Made by a program: the position numbers and the translations under genes. Under the pieces are notes generated by a model. It saw nothing but the letters and a program-made list of their open reading frames with translations, did not search any database and was not told where the DNA came from. Below are positions 27,492 to 36,249 of a DNA stretch of 64,000 bases, one piece after another (the first letter of the stretch is position 1; the number at the start of each line of letters is the position of its first letter). Source of the DNA: UBA4459 sp963776205 (GTDB lineage: Bacteria > Bacteroidota > Bacteroidia > Bacteroidales > F082); NCBI GenBank assembly GCA_963776205.1, contig CAVZLR010000001.1, positions 1-64,000 on the forward strand, written 5' to 3'.

Positions 27492-28373
27492 ATGAAACCT
27501 CGGCAAGAAAATTATTTAGTTTCATTTCTCTTATTTAATTTATTTATTGCATTTCTTGTTGTTATCTTCAATACCGAAAACAGTTTTGGCGGTGGTGATC
27601 ATTTTAACCATTTTAAACACGCTTATTGGGGATGGAAATATCCTGAGTTACTATTTACCCACTGGGCCAAACCCATTTTTACAATTCTGATTTCACCTTT
27701 TGCGCAATTTGGGATCAATGGAGCAAGAATCTACAATGTGATATTGGGCATCTTTACATCATTTTTATGTTGGAAAATTGCCAAATTAATGCGATTCAAT
27801 TCCGCTTGGGTTGTCATCTTACTTGTTATTTTCACTCCAATATATTTTATATTGATGTTTACTTCATTAACTGAAGTGACTTTCAGTTTCTTATTGGTAT
27901 TATCTATTCTATTATTTTTAAAAGAAAAGTACATCTGGTCTGCGATAGTTTTATCATTCCTTCCTTTAGCTCGTACTGAAGGAGTTATAATCATACCACT
28001 ATTCGTTCTGGCATATGTTCTTAAAAAGGAATACAAGGCTATACCATTCTTATTAGCCGGATTTTTCTTGATAAGTATTTCTGGATGGCCTTTTTATGAT
28101 AACTTTTTCTGGCTAATAACTAAAATGCCTTACACTGGTTCAGCAAAAGAAATATACGGCAGCGGGTCAATATTTCATTTTATTTATCATACATCAGAAA
28201 TTTTAGGATATTTTATTGCAACCTTGTTTCTTATTGGAACTATTAAGTTAAATATTGACTGGGGAGTAAAAGAAAGATTCGCATTATCCCATAAGTTTTA
28301 TTTTATCCTACTTGGAATAAGCACAAATTTCTTTGTCGATGATGTACAAATTCACTTTTCCTCTGCGGAGTGA
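27492..28373 (+). CDS. Truncated multi-membrane protein, probable glycosyltransferase-like remnant
   Basis: 293 residues with about eight hydrophobic segments. The acidic GGGDHFNHFKHAYWGW motif in the first extracytoplasmic loop and the SLTEVTF and LPLARTEGVIIIP segments resemble GT39/GT87-like or mannosyltransferase-like membrane proteins, which are usually 450 or more residues. The last dozen residues (FVDDVQIHFSSAE) do not continue a membrane helix; they look like the final beta strand of a jelly-roll domain, as in the remnant just upstream. I infer an in-frame internal deletion. The ATG overlaps the stop of a four-codon frame in the duplicated leader. Activity is doubtful. Confidence 0.6.
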   Translation: MKPRQENYLVSFLLFNLFIAFLVVIFNTENSFGGGDHFNHFKHAYWGWKYPELLFTHWAKPIFTILISPFAQFGINGARIYNVILGIFTSFLCWKIAKLMRFNSAWVVILLVIFTPIYFILMFTSLTEVTFSFLLVLSILLFLKEKYIWSAIVLSFLPLARTEGVIIIPLFVLAYVLKKEYKAIPFLLAGFFLISISGWPFYDNFFWLITKMPYTGSAKEIYGSGSIFHFIYHTSEILGYFIATLFLIGTIKLNIDWGVKERFALSHKFYFILLGISTNFFVDDVQIHFSSAE

Positions 28374-28426
28374 CAATAATAATTTGAATGAATCATTTTT
28401 AGCAAGTTATCCCGGATAAAACCTCG

Positions 28427-28560
28427 TACGTGATTCCCTTAATCTTATACGGAAATCCCGCAAAACCCCTTATTTAGAACAATACTGCACATTTTTTTCA
28501 GTAATATTGATATGTTTTTAACAACAATTTTTAATTAAATTATTTGAAAAATGTCGAATG
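28427..28560 (+). repeat. Duplicated leader, copy 2 (native gdhA leader)
   Basis: Same-orientation partner of 27356-27490. It carries TACGTGATTCC (28427-28437) and TACGGAAATCC (28448-28458), the same two half-sites 21 bp apart, the shared 28-bp core at 28461-28488, a -7-like TAATATTG at 28502-28509 and the gdhA start at 28551. Conservation of the spacing between copies suggests a regulatory site. Confidence 0.8.
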
Positions 28561-29900
28561 TATATGAACAAAAAGTAAATGACTTTATGGCAAAAGTCAT
28601 TGCAAAAAATCCAAGTGAAGTCGAATTTCATCAGGCTGTGCACGAAGTAGTTGAAACTATTATCCCTTTTATCGAGGAAAACCCTCAGTATAAAGAGGCA
28701 AAAATACTGGAACGTATCGTTGAACCTGAAAGGGTATTGTTATTCCGTGTTCCATGGTTGGACGACAGAGGTGATGTGCAGGTAAATCGTGGATTCCGCA
28801 TTGAAATGAACAGTGCAATCGGCCCTTATAAAGGCGGTCTTCGTTTCCATCCTACTGTAAATCTGGGTATTTTAAAATTTCTTGCTTTCGAACAAGTATT
28901 TAAAAACTCTTTAACAACACTTCCTATGGGAGGCGGTAAAGGTGGTTCTGATTTTGATCCCAAAGGAAAATCAGACAATGAAGTAATGCGTTTTTGCCAA
29001 AGCTTTATGAGTGAACTATTCCGTCATATTGGTGCAAATACTGACGTTCCTGCCGGTGATATCGGCGTTGGTGGCCGTGAAATCGGATTCCTTTTTGGTC
29101 AGTATAAAAGGCTTCGCAATGAATTTGTAGGAGTTCTAACCGGAAAAGGAAGAGAATGGGGCGGTTCATTGATTCGTCCTGAAGCAACTGGATATGGAAC
29201 CGTATATTTCGCCGAAGAAATGTTAAAAACCCGCGGCGACAGTATGAAAGGTAAAATATGTACAGTTTCCGGATCAGGAAATGTTGCTCAATATGCAGTT
29301 GAAAAAGCCACCGAATTTGGCGCTAAATGCGTAACATTATCAGATTCATCCGGATTTATTTATGATCCAGAAGGAATTGATGCAAAAAAACTGGCTTACG
29401 TAATGGAATTAAAGAACGTAAGAAGAGGACGTATAAAAGAATACGCTGACAAATACGGTGCTGAATACCACGAAGGCAAACGCCCATGGTATATTAAATG
29501 TGATGTAGCTATGCCTTGTGCTACGCAAAATGAGGTCAACGAAGAAGAAGCCAAAGCTTTGATCGCCAACGGTTGTTTTGTTGTTTCTGAAGGTGCCAAT
29601 ATGCCTTCTTCACCTGAAGCGATTGAAATATATCAGAAAGCAAAAATTCTTTATGGCCTCGGAAAAGCTGCTAATGCCGGTGGTGTTGCCGTTTCAGGCC
29701 TCGAAATGAGCCAGAACTCATTACGATTGAGTTGGACCCGTGAAGAAGTTGACGCACGTTTACATCAGATCATGAAAGACATCCACACCACTTGTGTTAA
29801 ATGGGGTAAAGAAGGTGATTATATTGATTATGTAAAAGGTGCAAACATCGGTGGTTTTGTAAAAGTTGCCGATTCAATGCTCGCACAGGGCGTTGTATAA
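28551..29900 (+). CDS. gdhA: NADP-type glutamate dehydrogenase
   Basis: 449 residues, the standard length of the hexameric small-type enzyme. Visible are the substrate-binding GPYKGGLRFHP, the catalytic-lysine region TLPMGGGKGGSDFDPKGKS, the DVPAGDIGVGGREIGF loop, and the nucleotide-binding GSGNVAQYAVEKA. It makes glutamate from 2-oxoglutarate, ammonium and NAD(P)H in the cytoplasm, a main ammonium-assimilation route in Bacteroidia. The coenzyme choice is inferred from similarity to class I enzymes. It is preceded by the repeated leader with tandem operator-like sites and followed by a strong terminator, so it is probably monocistronic and regulated. Confidence 0.97.
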   Translation: MSNVYEQKVNDFMAKVIAKNPSEVEFHQAVHEVVETIIPFIEENPQYKEAKILERIVEPERVLLFRVPWLDDRGDVQVNRGFRIEMNSAIGPYKGGLRFHPTVNLGILKFLAFEQVFKNSLTTLPMGGGKGGSDFDPKGKSDNEVMRFCQSFMSELFRHIGANTDVPAGDIGVGGREIGFLFGQYKRLRNEFVGVLTGKGREWGGSLIRPEATGYGTVYFAEEMLKTRGDSMKGKICTVSGSGNVAQYAVEKATEFGAKCVTLSDSSGFIYDPEGIDAKKLAYVMELKNVRRGRIKEYADKYGAEYHEGKRPWYIKCDVAMPCATQNEVNEEEAKALIANGCFVVSEGANMPSSPEAIEIYQKAKILYGLGKAANAGGVAVSGLEMSQNSLRLSWTREEVDARLHQIMKDIHTTCVKWGKEGDYIDYVKGANIGGFVKVADSMLAQGVV

Positions 29901-29918
29901 AAATTCTCCGCTTGCAAT

Positions 29919-29951
29919 AAAAAAAGACACCTGAAATGGTGTCTTTTTTTT
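29919..29951 (+). terminator. Rho-independent terminator after gdhA
   Basis: The stem AAAAAAGACACC / GGTGTCTTTTTT with loop TGAAAT ends in eight or more T. It begins about 20 bases after the gdhA stop. Confidence 0.9.
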
Positions 29952-29952
29952 G

Positions 29953-29960
29953 TATGTTTG
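29953..29960 (+). promoter_or_regulatory. -7 promoter element for the FkbM-family gene
   Basis: TATGTTTG matches TAnnTTTG, directly after the gdhA terminator and 46 bases before the ATG at 30007. Confidence 0.5.
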
Positions 29961-30006
29961 CCTGCTCAAAACCAGACCCGGTATTACGTAGCGTAAAAGC
30001 TGATCT

Positions 30007-30744
30007 ATGTTGAAAGAATTCATAAGACGCATTTTAATATTCCTGCATTTTGATGTCACTAAAAATATCAGGTACGACAGGTTGACGCTTATGATTCTGG
30101 ACAAAGTGCTGAGCAAAAATTCAAACTGCATTGATATCGGTTGCTATAAAGGTGAAATTTTACAAGAATTTATTAAAAGAAGCCCGGAAGGTAAGCATGT
30201 TGCCTTTGAACCCATCCCCGGTTTTTACAAGGCCCTGAAGAGAAAATTTAAATCGAAGCAACTTACCATTCATAACATGGCTTTAAGCGACCAGTTGGGT
30301 ATGGTTACTTTTAATTATGTTATTGATGCGCCGGCTTATAGCGGAATTAAAAAAAGAGATTATGACGGGAAGAACCCGGATATTGAACTCATCGAAGTGA
30401 AAACCGACACACTGGACCATGTTTTACCCCCGGATTACAGTGTCGACTTTATTAAGATTGATGTAGAGGGAGCAGAATTTAATGTGTTGAAAGGTGCATG
30501 TAATACCTTAAAGAAATCGAAACCTGTTATTATTTTTGAGTTTGGATTGGGAGCCAGTGATTTTTACAAGGTGAAACCGAAACAATTTTACGAGTTTCTT
30601 GCGGAAGAATGCGGATACAAAATCTTTGTATTAGATAATTTTTTAAAAGATGAATCCCCTCTTAATATGGACGATTTTATAAATACTTACAACGCAAAAA
30701 AAGACTACTATTTTGTTGCTTATCATAAAAAGCACAGCATTTAA
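30007..30744 (+). CDS. FkbM family SAM-dependent methyltransferase
   Basis: 245 residues. SAM-binding motif I is CIDIGCYKGEI, followed by HVAFEPIPGFYKALKRKF and the late FIKIDVEGAEFNVLKGA motif typical of FkbM proteins. The N-terminal 40 residues are basic and hydrophobic. Members O-methylate sugars or lipids, often in surface glycan pathways. The substrate cannot be read from sequence. The nearby GT2 gene and membrane-glycosyltransferase remnants fit a glycan role. The last four bases overlap the convergent DUF4340 gene. Confidence 0.9.
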   Translation: MLKEFIRRILIFLHFDVTKNIRYDRLTLMILDKVLSKNSNCIDIGCYKGEILQEFIKRSPEGKHVAFEPIPGFYKALKRKFKSKQLTIHNMALSDQLGMVTFNYVIDAPAYSGIKKRDYDGKNPDIELIEVKTDTLDHVLPPDYSVDFIKIDVEGAEFNVLKGACNTLKKSKPVIIFEFGLGASDFYKVKPKQFYEFLAEECGYKIFVLDNFLKDESPLNMDDFINTYNAKKDYYFVAYHKKHSI

Positions 30745-31796
30745 TTTCGATAGTGCGATAAGGGATACAGTACCCTGTCGAATACATAATACTGCATGAG
30801 TACAAAATCTTTTCCATCGTTAATCAGTGCATAAAAACGATCATGGTCAATAGGAACCAGCATATCATAAGCATTTGCAATAGATTCAGGCATGCTGTGT
30901 TTTTTGAACATCGGAACCATTGTAGTATCATCAAACTTATCAACAAGAGTCAATTCGTATAAAGGTGTTGAATTTATAATTGAATCAAGCTTCATTGGAG
31001 TCATTAAATTGTTCATCCTGGTTTCATAACGTAAATCCCTGAATGAGGTCAGAAAATTTAACAACTTTAAGGTATCATAGCTATCCAGTGTTTCTCCAGT
31101 ATATAGATCAGTAACTCTATAATTTCCCCTTGCATCCACTACATCCACTTTAAAACTACTTTCTGGTTCATCATTAAACCGTAATGAAACACTTTTTATT
31201 TCGGCCAGTTTCGCATTAAAAACCATGTGACTTTTCCAGTCGTCAGGTTTGGGTGAAAATCTTGAGAAAAGGAAACCCCTGAAATCAGGTATAAATATTA
31301 TATAAGGATTATCCGCGTCTTCGATGAGCATATAGGTACCCATGTTATCTTGTGTTGCATCACCCACATAAAAAACTTTTGTCAATTTTTCATGCTTAAA
31401 AAATTTGTACCTGTTGAATAAATTAACACGATAAACTTCCTGGTAAACCTCCACTTTAATACCATTACTTGATAACCTTTTAATAACCCCATTACGTAAT
31501 GACAAGGGAACCGGCGATTTTACCTTTAAGCGTTTCATAGTACTTAGTAAAAAGTCAACCACTTTTGTATTTGCCACAAACTGATCATTCAGTGTCCATC
31601 CTGATTTGCTTCTTTCAAGCAATACACTGTTTTCTTTCTTATCAGCGATAAATACTTTTGTAACAGATGCCGTATCTCTTACTGCAAAATCAGTCTCTTT
31701 TTCTTTCAGGGTACTATAACGGTCGCTCACAAGTGAAATTACTATGACGGCAACCAATGCCGAAACTAATAAAACGACGATTCTATTCTTTTTCAT
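30741..31796 (-). CDS. DUF4340 domain protein linked to GldFG
   Basis: 351 residues. One N-terminal membrane helix (NRIVVLLVSALVAVIVISLV) is followed by a periplasmic domain with repeated beta-rich units: VTKVFIADKKENSVLLERS, the GWTLNDQFVANTKVVDFLLS segment, and FYVGDATQDNMGTYMLIE. This matches DUF4340, which is commonly encoded directly after gldG. It starts 3 bp after the gldG stop in the gldF-gldG-DUF4340 run. A role with the Gld ABC transporter is inferred from this linkage. Confidence 0.9.
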   Translation of the reverse strand: MKKNRIVVLLVSALVAVIVISLVSDRYSTLKEKETDFAVRDTASVTKVFIADKKENSVLLERSKSGWTLNDQFVANTKVVDFLLSTMKRLKVKSPVPLSLRNGVIKRLSSNGIKVEVYQEVYRVNLFNRYKFFKHEKLTKVFYVGDATQDNMGTYMLIEDADNPYIIFIPDFRGFLFSRFSPKPDDWKSHMVFNAKLAEIKSVSLRFNDEPESSFKVDVVDARGNYRVTDLYTGETLDSYDTLKLLNFLTSFRDLRYETRMNNLMTPMKLDSIINSTPLYELTLVDKFDDTTMVPMFKKHSMPESIANAYDMLVPIDHDRFYALINDGKDFVLMQYYVFDRVLYPLSHYRN

Positions 31797-31799
31797 CCA

Positions 31800-33566
31800 T
31801 TACATTTTACGTGCATACTTTCTTTTCCGTATCCAAATCAACAGTATTCCAATTAAAAGCATTATTATTACTGGGCCCAACACATTTAACAGTTGCCAAA
31901 CAAACCTTTCATTGCCAATTCTGGTCTTGTCAAGCAGTCGCAGTTTTAATTCCCTCGACCTGATGGATATTAATCCGGGGCCATCTGTTAAATAATTCAA
32001 TGAGTTAAGAATAAATTCTTTGTTTCCGAAGGTTTCGCGGGTGAACTGGTCATATCCGAGAGGCAATGGATAACCATTTGGTATGTGAAATTGATTTTTA
32101 ATGATATCGCCATCCGATACAACAATCATGCTTGTAGGGTCGCTATGCTCTTTAAATCCGATTTCTTTGGCTTCCATTAGCGAAGGTGGAACCCTGTTTT
32201 TATAATGCGATTCAAATACCCCTTCTAAAAGAATTGCAATGGGTTGATCGGGGCCCTGGTATAATCTTTCATCAGTTTGTTGACTGATTAATGATAAACT
32301 GATCATTGCCGGAACTCCAATAGTACGGGTATAAGGCGAACTTTTCAGTAGTACCGTTTTCTTTACATTCCTCACTCGTGAAGTATCCAGGCTACTTACA
32401 AACTGTGTTTTAATGGCATTCAGGTTTCTAACAATCGGATGATTAGAAATGGGCGTAACAACCGGGAAATAATACCACGGAAAAAAATCTATCTGAGGTT
32501 GATTCCCCATTTGTCCGGTTCTTATTGGAATGGCCATCGCATTGAGATCCATTACCAGATCTGCATTTAATTTAATCCCATAGGTGAATAGTTGATCCTT
32601 TAACTCTAACATATTTTCAATGGCTACCGTTGATTCAGCATTTTGAATACTATCCATGGAAGTAAGCACTGGGTCTATCAGCCAAAGCACCTTTCCTCCA
32701 TACATGATGTACTGGTCAATGATAAATTTATCTTTTGCTGGAAAAGTCGAGTCAGGCTGAGCAATGACGATAGCCTTATACTTTGGTTTTATTTGGTAAG
32801 ATTCAGCAGACGAATCAATCAACGACCTATTAACAAGGGCATTAATGTTTGCATCAATCCTAAATCTTTCTACTATATAATCTTCCTGCAGAGCCAGCGT
32901 AATATCATATGTTTCGTCAAGGTTTAGTTCGCCATGTCCTTCAATAAAGGCCAATTTTGGTTTTACTTTTTTTGACAGCTTATTTATTACATCTGCGAAT
33001 TTAAACTCCAGATTTTGAATTGAATTATTCAACACTGCTTCCGGGGGTACATTCATCTGTGCATTCAGCAATTCTATAGGTAATTCACGGTTACGATAAG
33101 TAGCAATGGCTCCTGGAAAAATTACTTGCTGATCCATCCCAGCTTTGGTTTTAACCTGTAAGTTGGTTGGGTTTAAGCCTTGCTCCATCAGCAATTGATA
33201 AGTGGCATTTCGTTCTTCAACATCTTCACTTTCTGATGGATTTATAAATTCATATTGAATGTTTTTATTATAAGCCCTGAATTCATCCAACAATTCTTTG
33301 GTAGCTTTTTTTAATCGCTTAAAGCCTGCCGGAAAATCACCTTCAAGATATACCTTGAAATATACGATGTCATCAAGGTTTTTCAATAAATCCTTTGTTG
33401 CAGGAGACAGTGTATATCTTTTCTCAGTTGTCAGGTCGAAGCGCGTGAATATTCTTGAACTAGTTATATTAATAGCTATTATAACTAACAGGGCAATGAT
33501 AAAGCTTGTGAAATATTTGATCGGTTTATGCACTTTCTCTTTTTTCATTTTTTTCACTGTTACCAT
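31800..33566 (-). CDS. gldG: Gliding motility-associated ABC transporter substrate-binding protein GldG
   Basis: 588 residues. An N-terminal helix (YFTSFIIALLVIIAINITSS) is followed by the GldG/ABC-type uncharacterised periplasmic domain (RFDLTTEKRYTLSPATKDLL, FIEGHGELNLDETYDI, VLWLIDPVLTSMDS). A C-terminal membrane helix (LLNVLGPVIIMLLIGILLIW) and a basic tail end the protein. With GldF it forms the membrane part of the Gld ABC transporter, required for gliding in Flavobacterium. In non-gliding Bacteroidia its role is unclear. The start overlaps the gldF end by 7 bp. Confidence 0.94.
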   Translation of the reverse strand: MVTVKKMKKEKVHKPIKYFTSFIIALLVIIAINITSSRIFTRFDLTTEKRYTLSPATKDLLKNLDDIVYFKVYLEGDFPAGFKRLKKATKELLDEFRAYNKNIQYEFINPSESEDVEERNATYQLLMEQGLNPTNLQVKTKAGMDQQVIFPGAIATYRNRELPIELLNAQMNVPPEAVLNNSIQNLEFKFADVINKLSKKVKPKLAFIEGHGELNLDETYDITLALQEDYIVERFRIDANINALVNRSLIDSSAESYQIKPKYKAIVIAQPDSTFPAKDKFIIDQYIMYGGKVLWLIDPVLTSMDSIQNAESTVAIENMLELKDQLFTYGIKLNADLVMDLNAMAIPIRTGQMGNQPQIDFFPWYYFPVVTPISNHPIVRNLNAIKTQFVSSLDTSRVRNVKKTVLLKSSPYTRTIGVPAMISLSLISQQTDERLYQGPDQPIAILLEGVFESHYKNRVPPSLMEAKEIGFKEHSDPTSMIVVSDGDIIKNQFHIPNGYPLPLGYDQFTRETFGNKEFILNSLNYLTDGPGLISIRSRELKLRLLDKTRIGNERFVWQLLNVLGPVIIMLLIGILLIWIRKRKYARKM

Positions 33567-34291
33567 TTTCTTTTTGCTAGCGATAATTTTGTAAGCAATA
33601 GAAATATCATAATTGTACTGGCAAAATATACTAAGTCTCTGGTGTCAATAACACCTTTGCTAATTGAACTGTAATGCACACTCATACCTAGTGATCGTAC
33701 AAATAGATCAAAATTACCAAACAATTCCAGCGAAAATATAAACTCAAATCCAAGGTATATAAAAGCACAAATTGCTACTGATAATATGAAAGACACAACC
33801 TGGTTATCAGTTAAAGAAGATGCAAATATTCCAATGCTTACGAATGTAGCCCCCAACAGTAATAAACCTACAAATGAGCCCCAAAAACCACCTATATCAA
33901 TATTCCCTTGTGGTAATCCTAAATACCAAACTGAAACAAAATATATAATTGTTGGAAATAATGAAAAAATTATGAGGGTTAATCCGGCTAAGTATTTCGC
34001 CGTGATGATTTGCATATCAGTTAATGGCCTTGTAAATAGCAATTCCATAGTCCCTGACCTTTTCTCTTCAGAAAAGGAACGCATAGTAACCGCCGGAACC
34101 AAAAATAAAAAAACAAAGGGCGCTATAATGAACAGTCCGTCAACATTGGCATAACCGTAATCGAGAATATTAAAATCAGTGGGGAAAACCCAGAGAAATA
34201 AACCCACTACAATCAGGAAAACAATGATAACTATGTATCCTATAAGTGAACTTAAAAAACTCCTTATCTCCTTTAAATATAATGCTAACAT
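33560..34291 (-). CDS. gldF: Gliding motility-associated ABC transporter permease GldF
   Basis: 243 residues with six hydrophobic segments and the ABC-2 permease signature (MRSFSEEKRSGTMELLFTRP). It starts LALYLKEIRSFLSSLIGYI, as GldF proteins do. It is the first gene of the gldF-gldG-DUF4340 run. The ATPase GldA is not in this window. A -7 box lies 28 bases before the start. The product should act with GldG in the inner membrane. Confidence 0.94.
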   Translation of the reverse strand: MLALYLKEIRSFLSSLIGYIVIIVFLIVVGLFLWVFPTDFNILDYGYANVDGLFIIAPFVFLFLVPAVTMRSFSEEKRSGTMELLFTRPLTDMQIITAKYLAGLTLIIFSLFPTIIYFVSVWYLGLPQGNIDIGGFWGSFVGLLLLGATFVSIGIFASSLTDNQVVSFILSVAICAFIYLGFEFIFSLELFGNFDLFVRSLGMSVHYSSISKGVIDTRDLVYFASTIMIFLLLTKLSLAKRKW

Positions 34292-34318
34292 TTTTCAGCT
34301 GTTTAAGCAAAAGAACAG

Positions 34319-34326
34319 CAAAAATA
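34319..34326 (-). promoter_or_regulatory. -7 promoter element for gldFG
   Basis: TATTTTTG on the minus strand, 28 bases before the gldF start at 34291. Confidence 0.5.
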
Positions 34327-34515
34327 ACACTTTTTCATCTGAAATATTGTACAATTAAATATGGCGCAGGATCAGTTAGCTAAACTGCTAATTAGGTCCA
34401 AAAATGATTTATATGAATTGTTGATAACTCCTGTTCATATCTTGGCCTCAAATATAAAAATCTGTATGTTAAATAAATGTTATATTAGCTGCGAATAATA
34501 ACCAAAAATGCAAAC

Positions 34516-36163
34516 ATGAAAAGATTTACATTATCATTATTAACTCTTCTAATAGCATCCAGTTTTGTGTATGCCGGGGGATTGGTAACCAATACCAATC
34601 AAAGTACTGCTTGGACAAGGATGCTTGTAAGAGATGCGTCTATTGACATTGACGCTGTATTTTTTAATCCTGCTGGTTTAACAAAACTGGAAGATGGATT
34701 TCATATTTCCATAAGTAATCAGTCAATATTCCAAAAACAAACCATTACAAGTGGTTATCCTTATCTCAATGATCCAGAATATGTTGGGAATATTTCAGCG
34801 CCTTTATTTCCGTCGGTATATTTGGCATATAAAACCGGACGATGGGCATTCTCATTGGGCTTTAATCCATATGGCGGCGGTGGCGGCGCCAGCTTTGACA
34901 GAGGGCTTACCAATGATTGAAATACCGATTGCCGGTGCTGCGCACCAATTTGCTTCCTATGGTGTTACAGGCTATTCAGCCGATATCGCGTTTGAAGGAA
35001 CTTCCGTTTATTACGGACTACAAGGAGGTATTAGCTTTGCAATCAATAAAAACATATCAATTTTCGCAGGCGCCCGTTATGTAATGGCTTCAAATACTTA
35101 CATGGGCTCATTGCAAAATGTTAGTTTTAACACAGCTGAAGGAACCGTAAGAGCTGATGCTTTTATGCTAGGACTTGCCGATCAGGCTCAGGCTGGTGCA
35201 GCACAAGCCACGTATGTAGGCACACAAATGCAGCCATTGATTGACTTTGGAGCAGGAGATTATACGGTAACGCAATTAGTGCAGGCTGGTTTAATAACAC
35301 CTGAACAAGGTGCATTAATGGCAGGAGGATTAATTCAGTTAGGTTTTTCTCCTGAGGTTGTTAGTCAAATGTCAGCTTCTACAATGCAAGCAACTTATTT
35401 TGGTGCAGCTGGTCAGCTTGAATCACAAGCAGCAGAACTAACAGTCGGAGCAGGCTTAATGGGCGACCAGGAAGCGGATGTTACTCAAACTGGTAGTGCA
35501 GTTACTCCTATTGTCGGATTAAATTTAGCTTTTCTTGAAGATGACCTGATCATTAGTGCTAAGTATGAATTCTTTACCAAGATGGACCTAACCAATGAGA
35601 CTCCTGCAGGAAAAGGATTTGTAGTAGGATTTGATCCCGAAACTGGAGAACCGATAGAAATGTTCCCTGATGGTGCCACTACCAATGCTGATATCCCTGC
35701 ATTCTTATCCTTAGGTATTAGATACCAGATAAGTGATAAAGTAAATATTCAAGGAGGATACCATACTTATTTTGATAGTCAGGCTGGATGGGCTACTAAC
35801 GAAGATGATATGGAAGTAATCGACAGGAATTTTCAGGAATATGGACTTGGTGTTGAATGGAATGTAACAAAGAAATTCTTACTGAGTGCAGGATATTTGG
35901 CAGCTATTACAGGGGTAAATGATTATTATCAATCTGATCTGAACTATAGCTTATCCACAACAACCTTCGGAGCTGGAGGTGCTGTAGCATTTAGCGATAC
36001 ATTCAAACTGCAATTTGGTGGATTTTACACCATGTACAATTCCCAAACTATAGGGATGCCTAAGGGAGGTGAAACCCCAGTATTATATGGTGATACTTTT
36101 GATAAGTCGACATGGGCATTATCTTTAGGATTGGATATTTCTCTTCATAAAAAGAAAAAATAA
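34516..36163 (+). pseudogene. OmpP1/FadL-type outer-membrane porin gene with a +1 frameshift
   Basis: The first frame (34516-34920) has a signal peptide (FTLSLLTLLIASSFVYAGG) and the OmpP1 N-terminus TNTNQSTAWTRMLVRDASID, AVFFNPAGLTKLEDGFHIS. It runs into a stop after NPYGGGGGASFDRGL. Near 34907-34911 one extra base (or two missing) moves the rest into the next frame, PMIEIPIAGAAHQFASYG, which continues to 36163 as a beta-barrel (FAINKNISIFAGARYVMAS to WALSLGLDISLHKKKK). Rejoined, it is about 548 residues, long for FadL-type porins because of an Ala/Gln-rich stretch around 35155-35480. FadL relatives import long-chain fatty acids and other hydrophobic compounds. A terminator follows. Confidence 0.85.
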
Positions 36164-36178
36164 AAGTTTTACTCATTC

Positions 36179-36211
36179 AAAAACCCGCAGATCTCACCTG
36201 CGGGTTTTTTA
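36179..36211 (+). terminator. Rho-independent terminator after the porin gene
   Basis: AAAACCCGCAG pairs with CTGCGGGTTTT around the loop ATCTCAC, followed by a T run. Confidence 0.9.
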
Positions 36212-36219
36212 TTTGTTCG

Positions 36220-36227
36220 TATTTTTG
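36220..36227 (+). promoter_or_regulatory. -7 promoter element for the TPR-like secreted protein
   Basis: TATTTTTG matches TAnnTTTG, 23 bases before the ATG at 36250 and just after the terminator. Confidence 0.5.
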
Positions 36228-36249
36228 AAAAACACAAAATATCAAAAGG

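Noticed and set aside
27356..28560. Leader copies as terminal repeats of an insertion sequence or MITE.
   Set aside because: They are direct rather than inverted, enclose no transposase, show no target-site duplication, and one copy is the functional gdhA leader.
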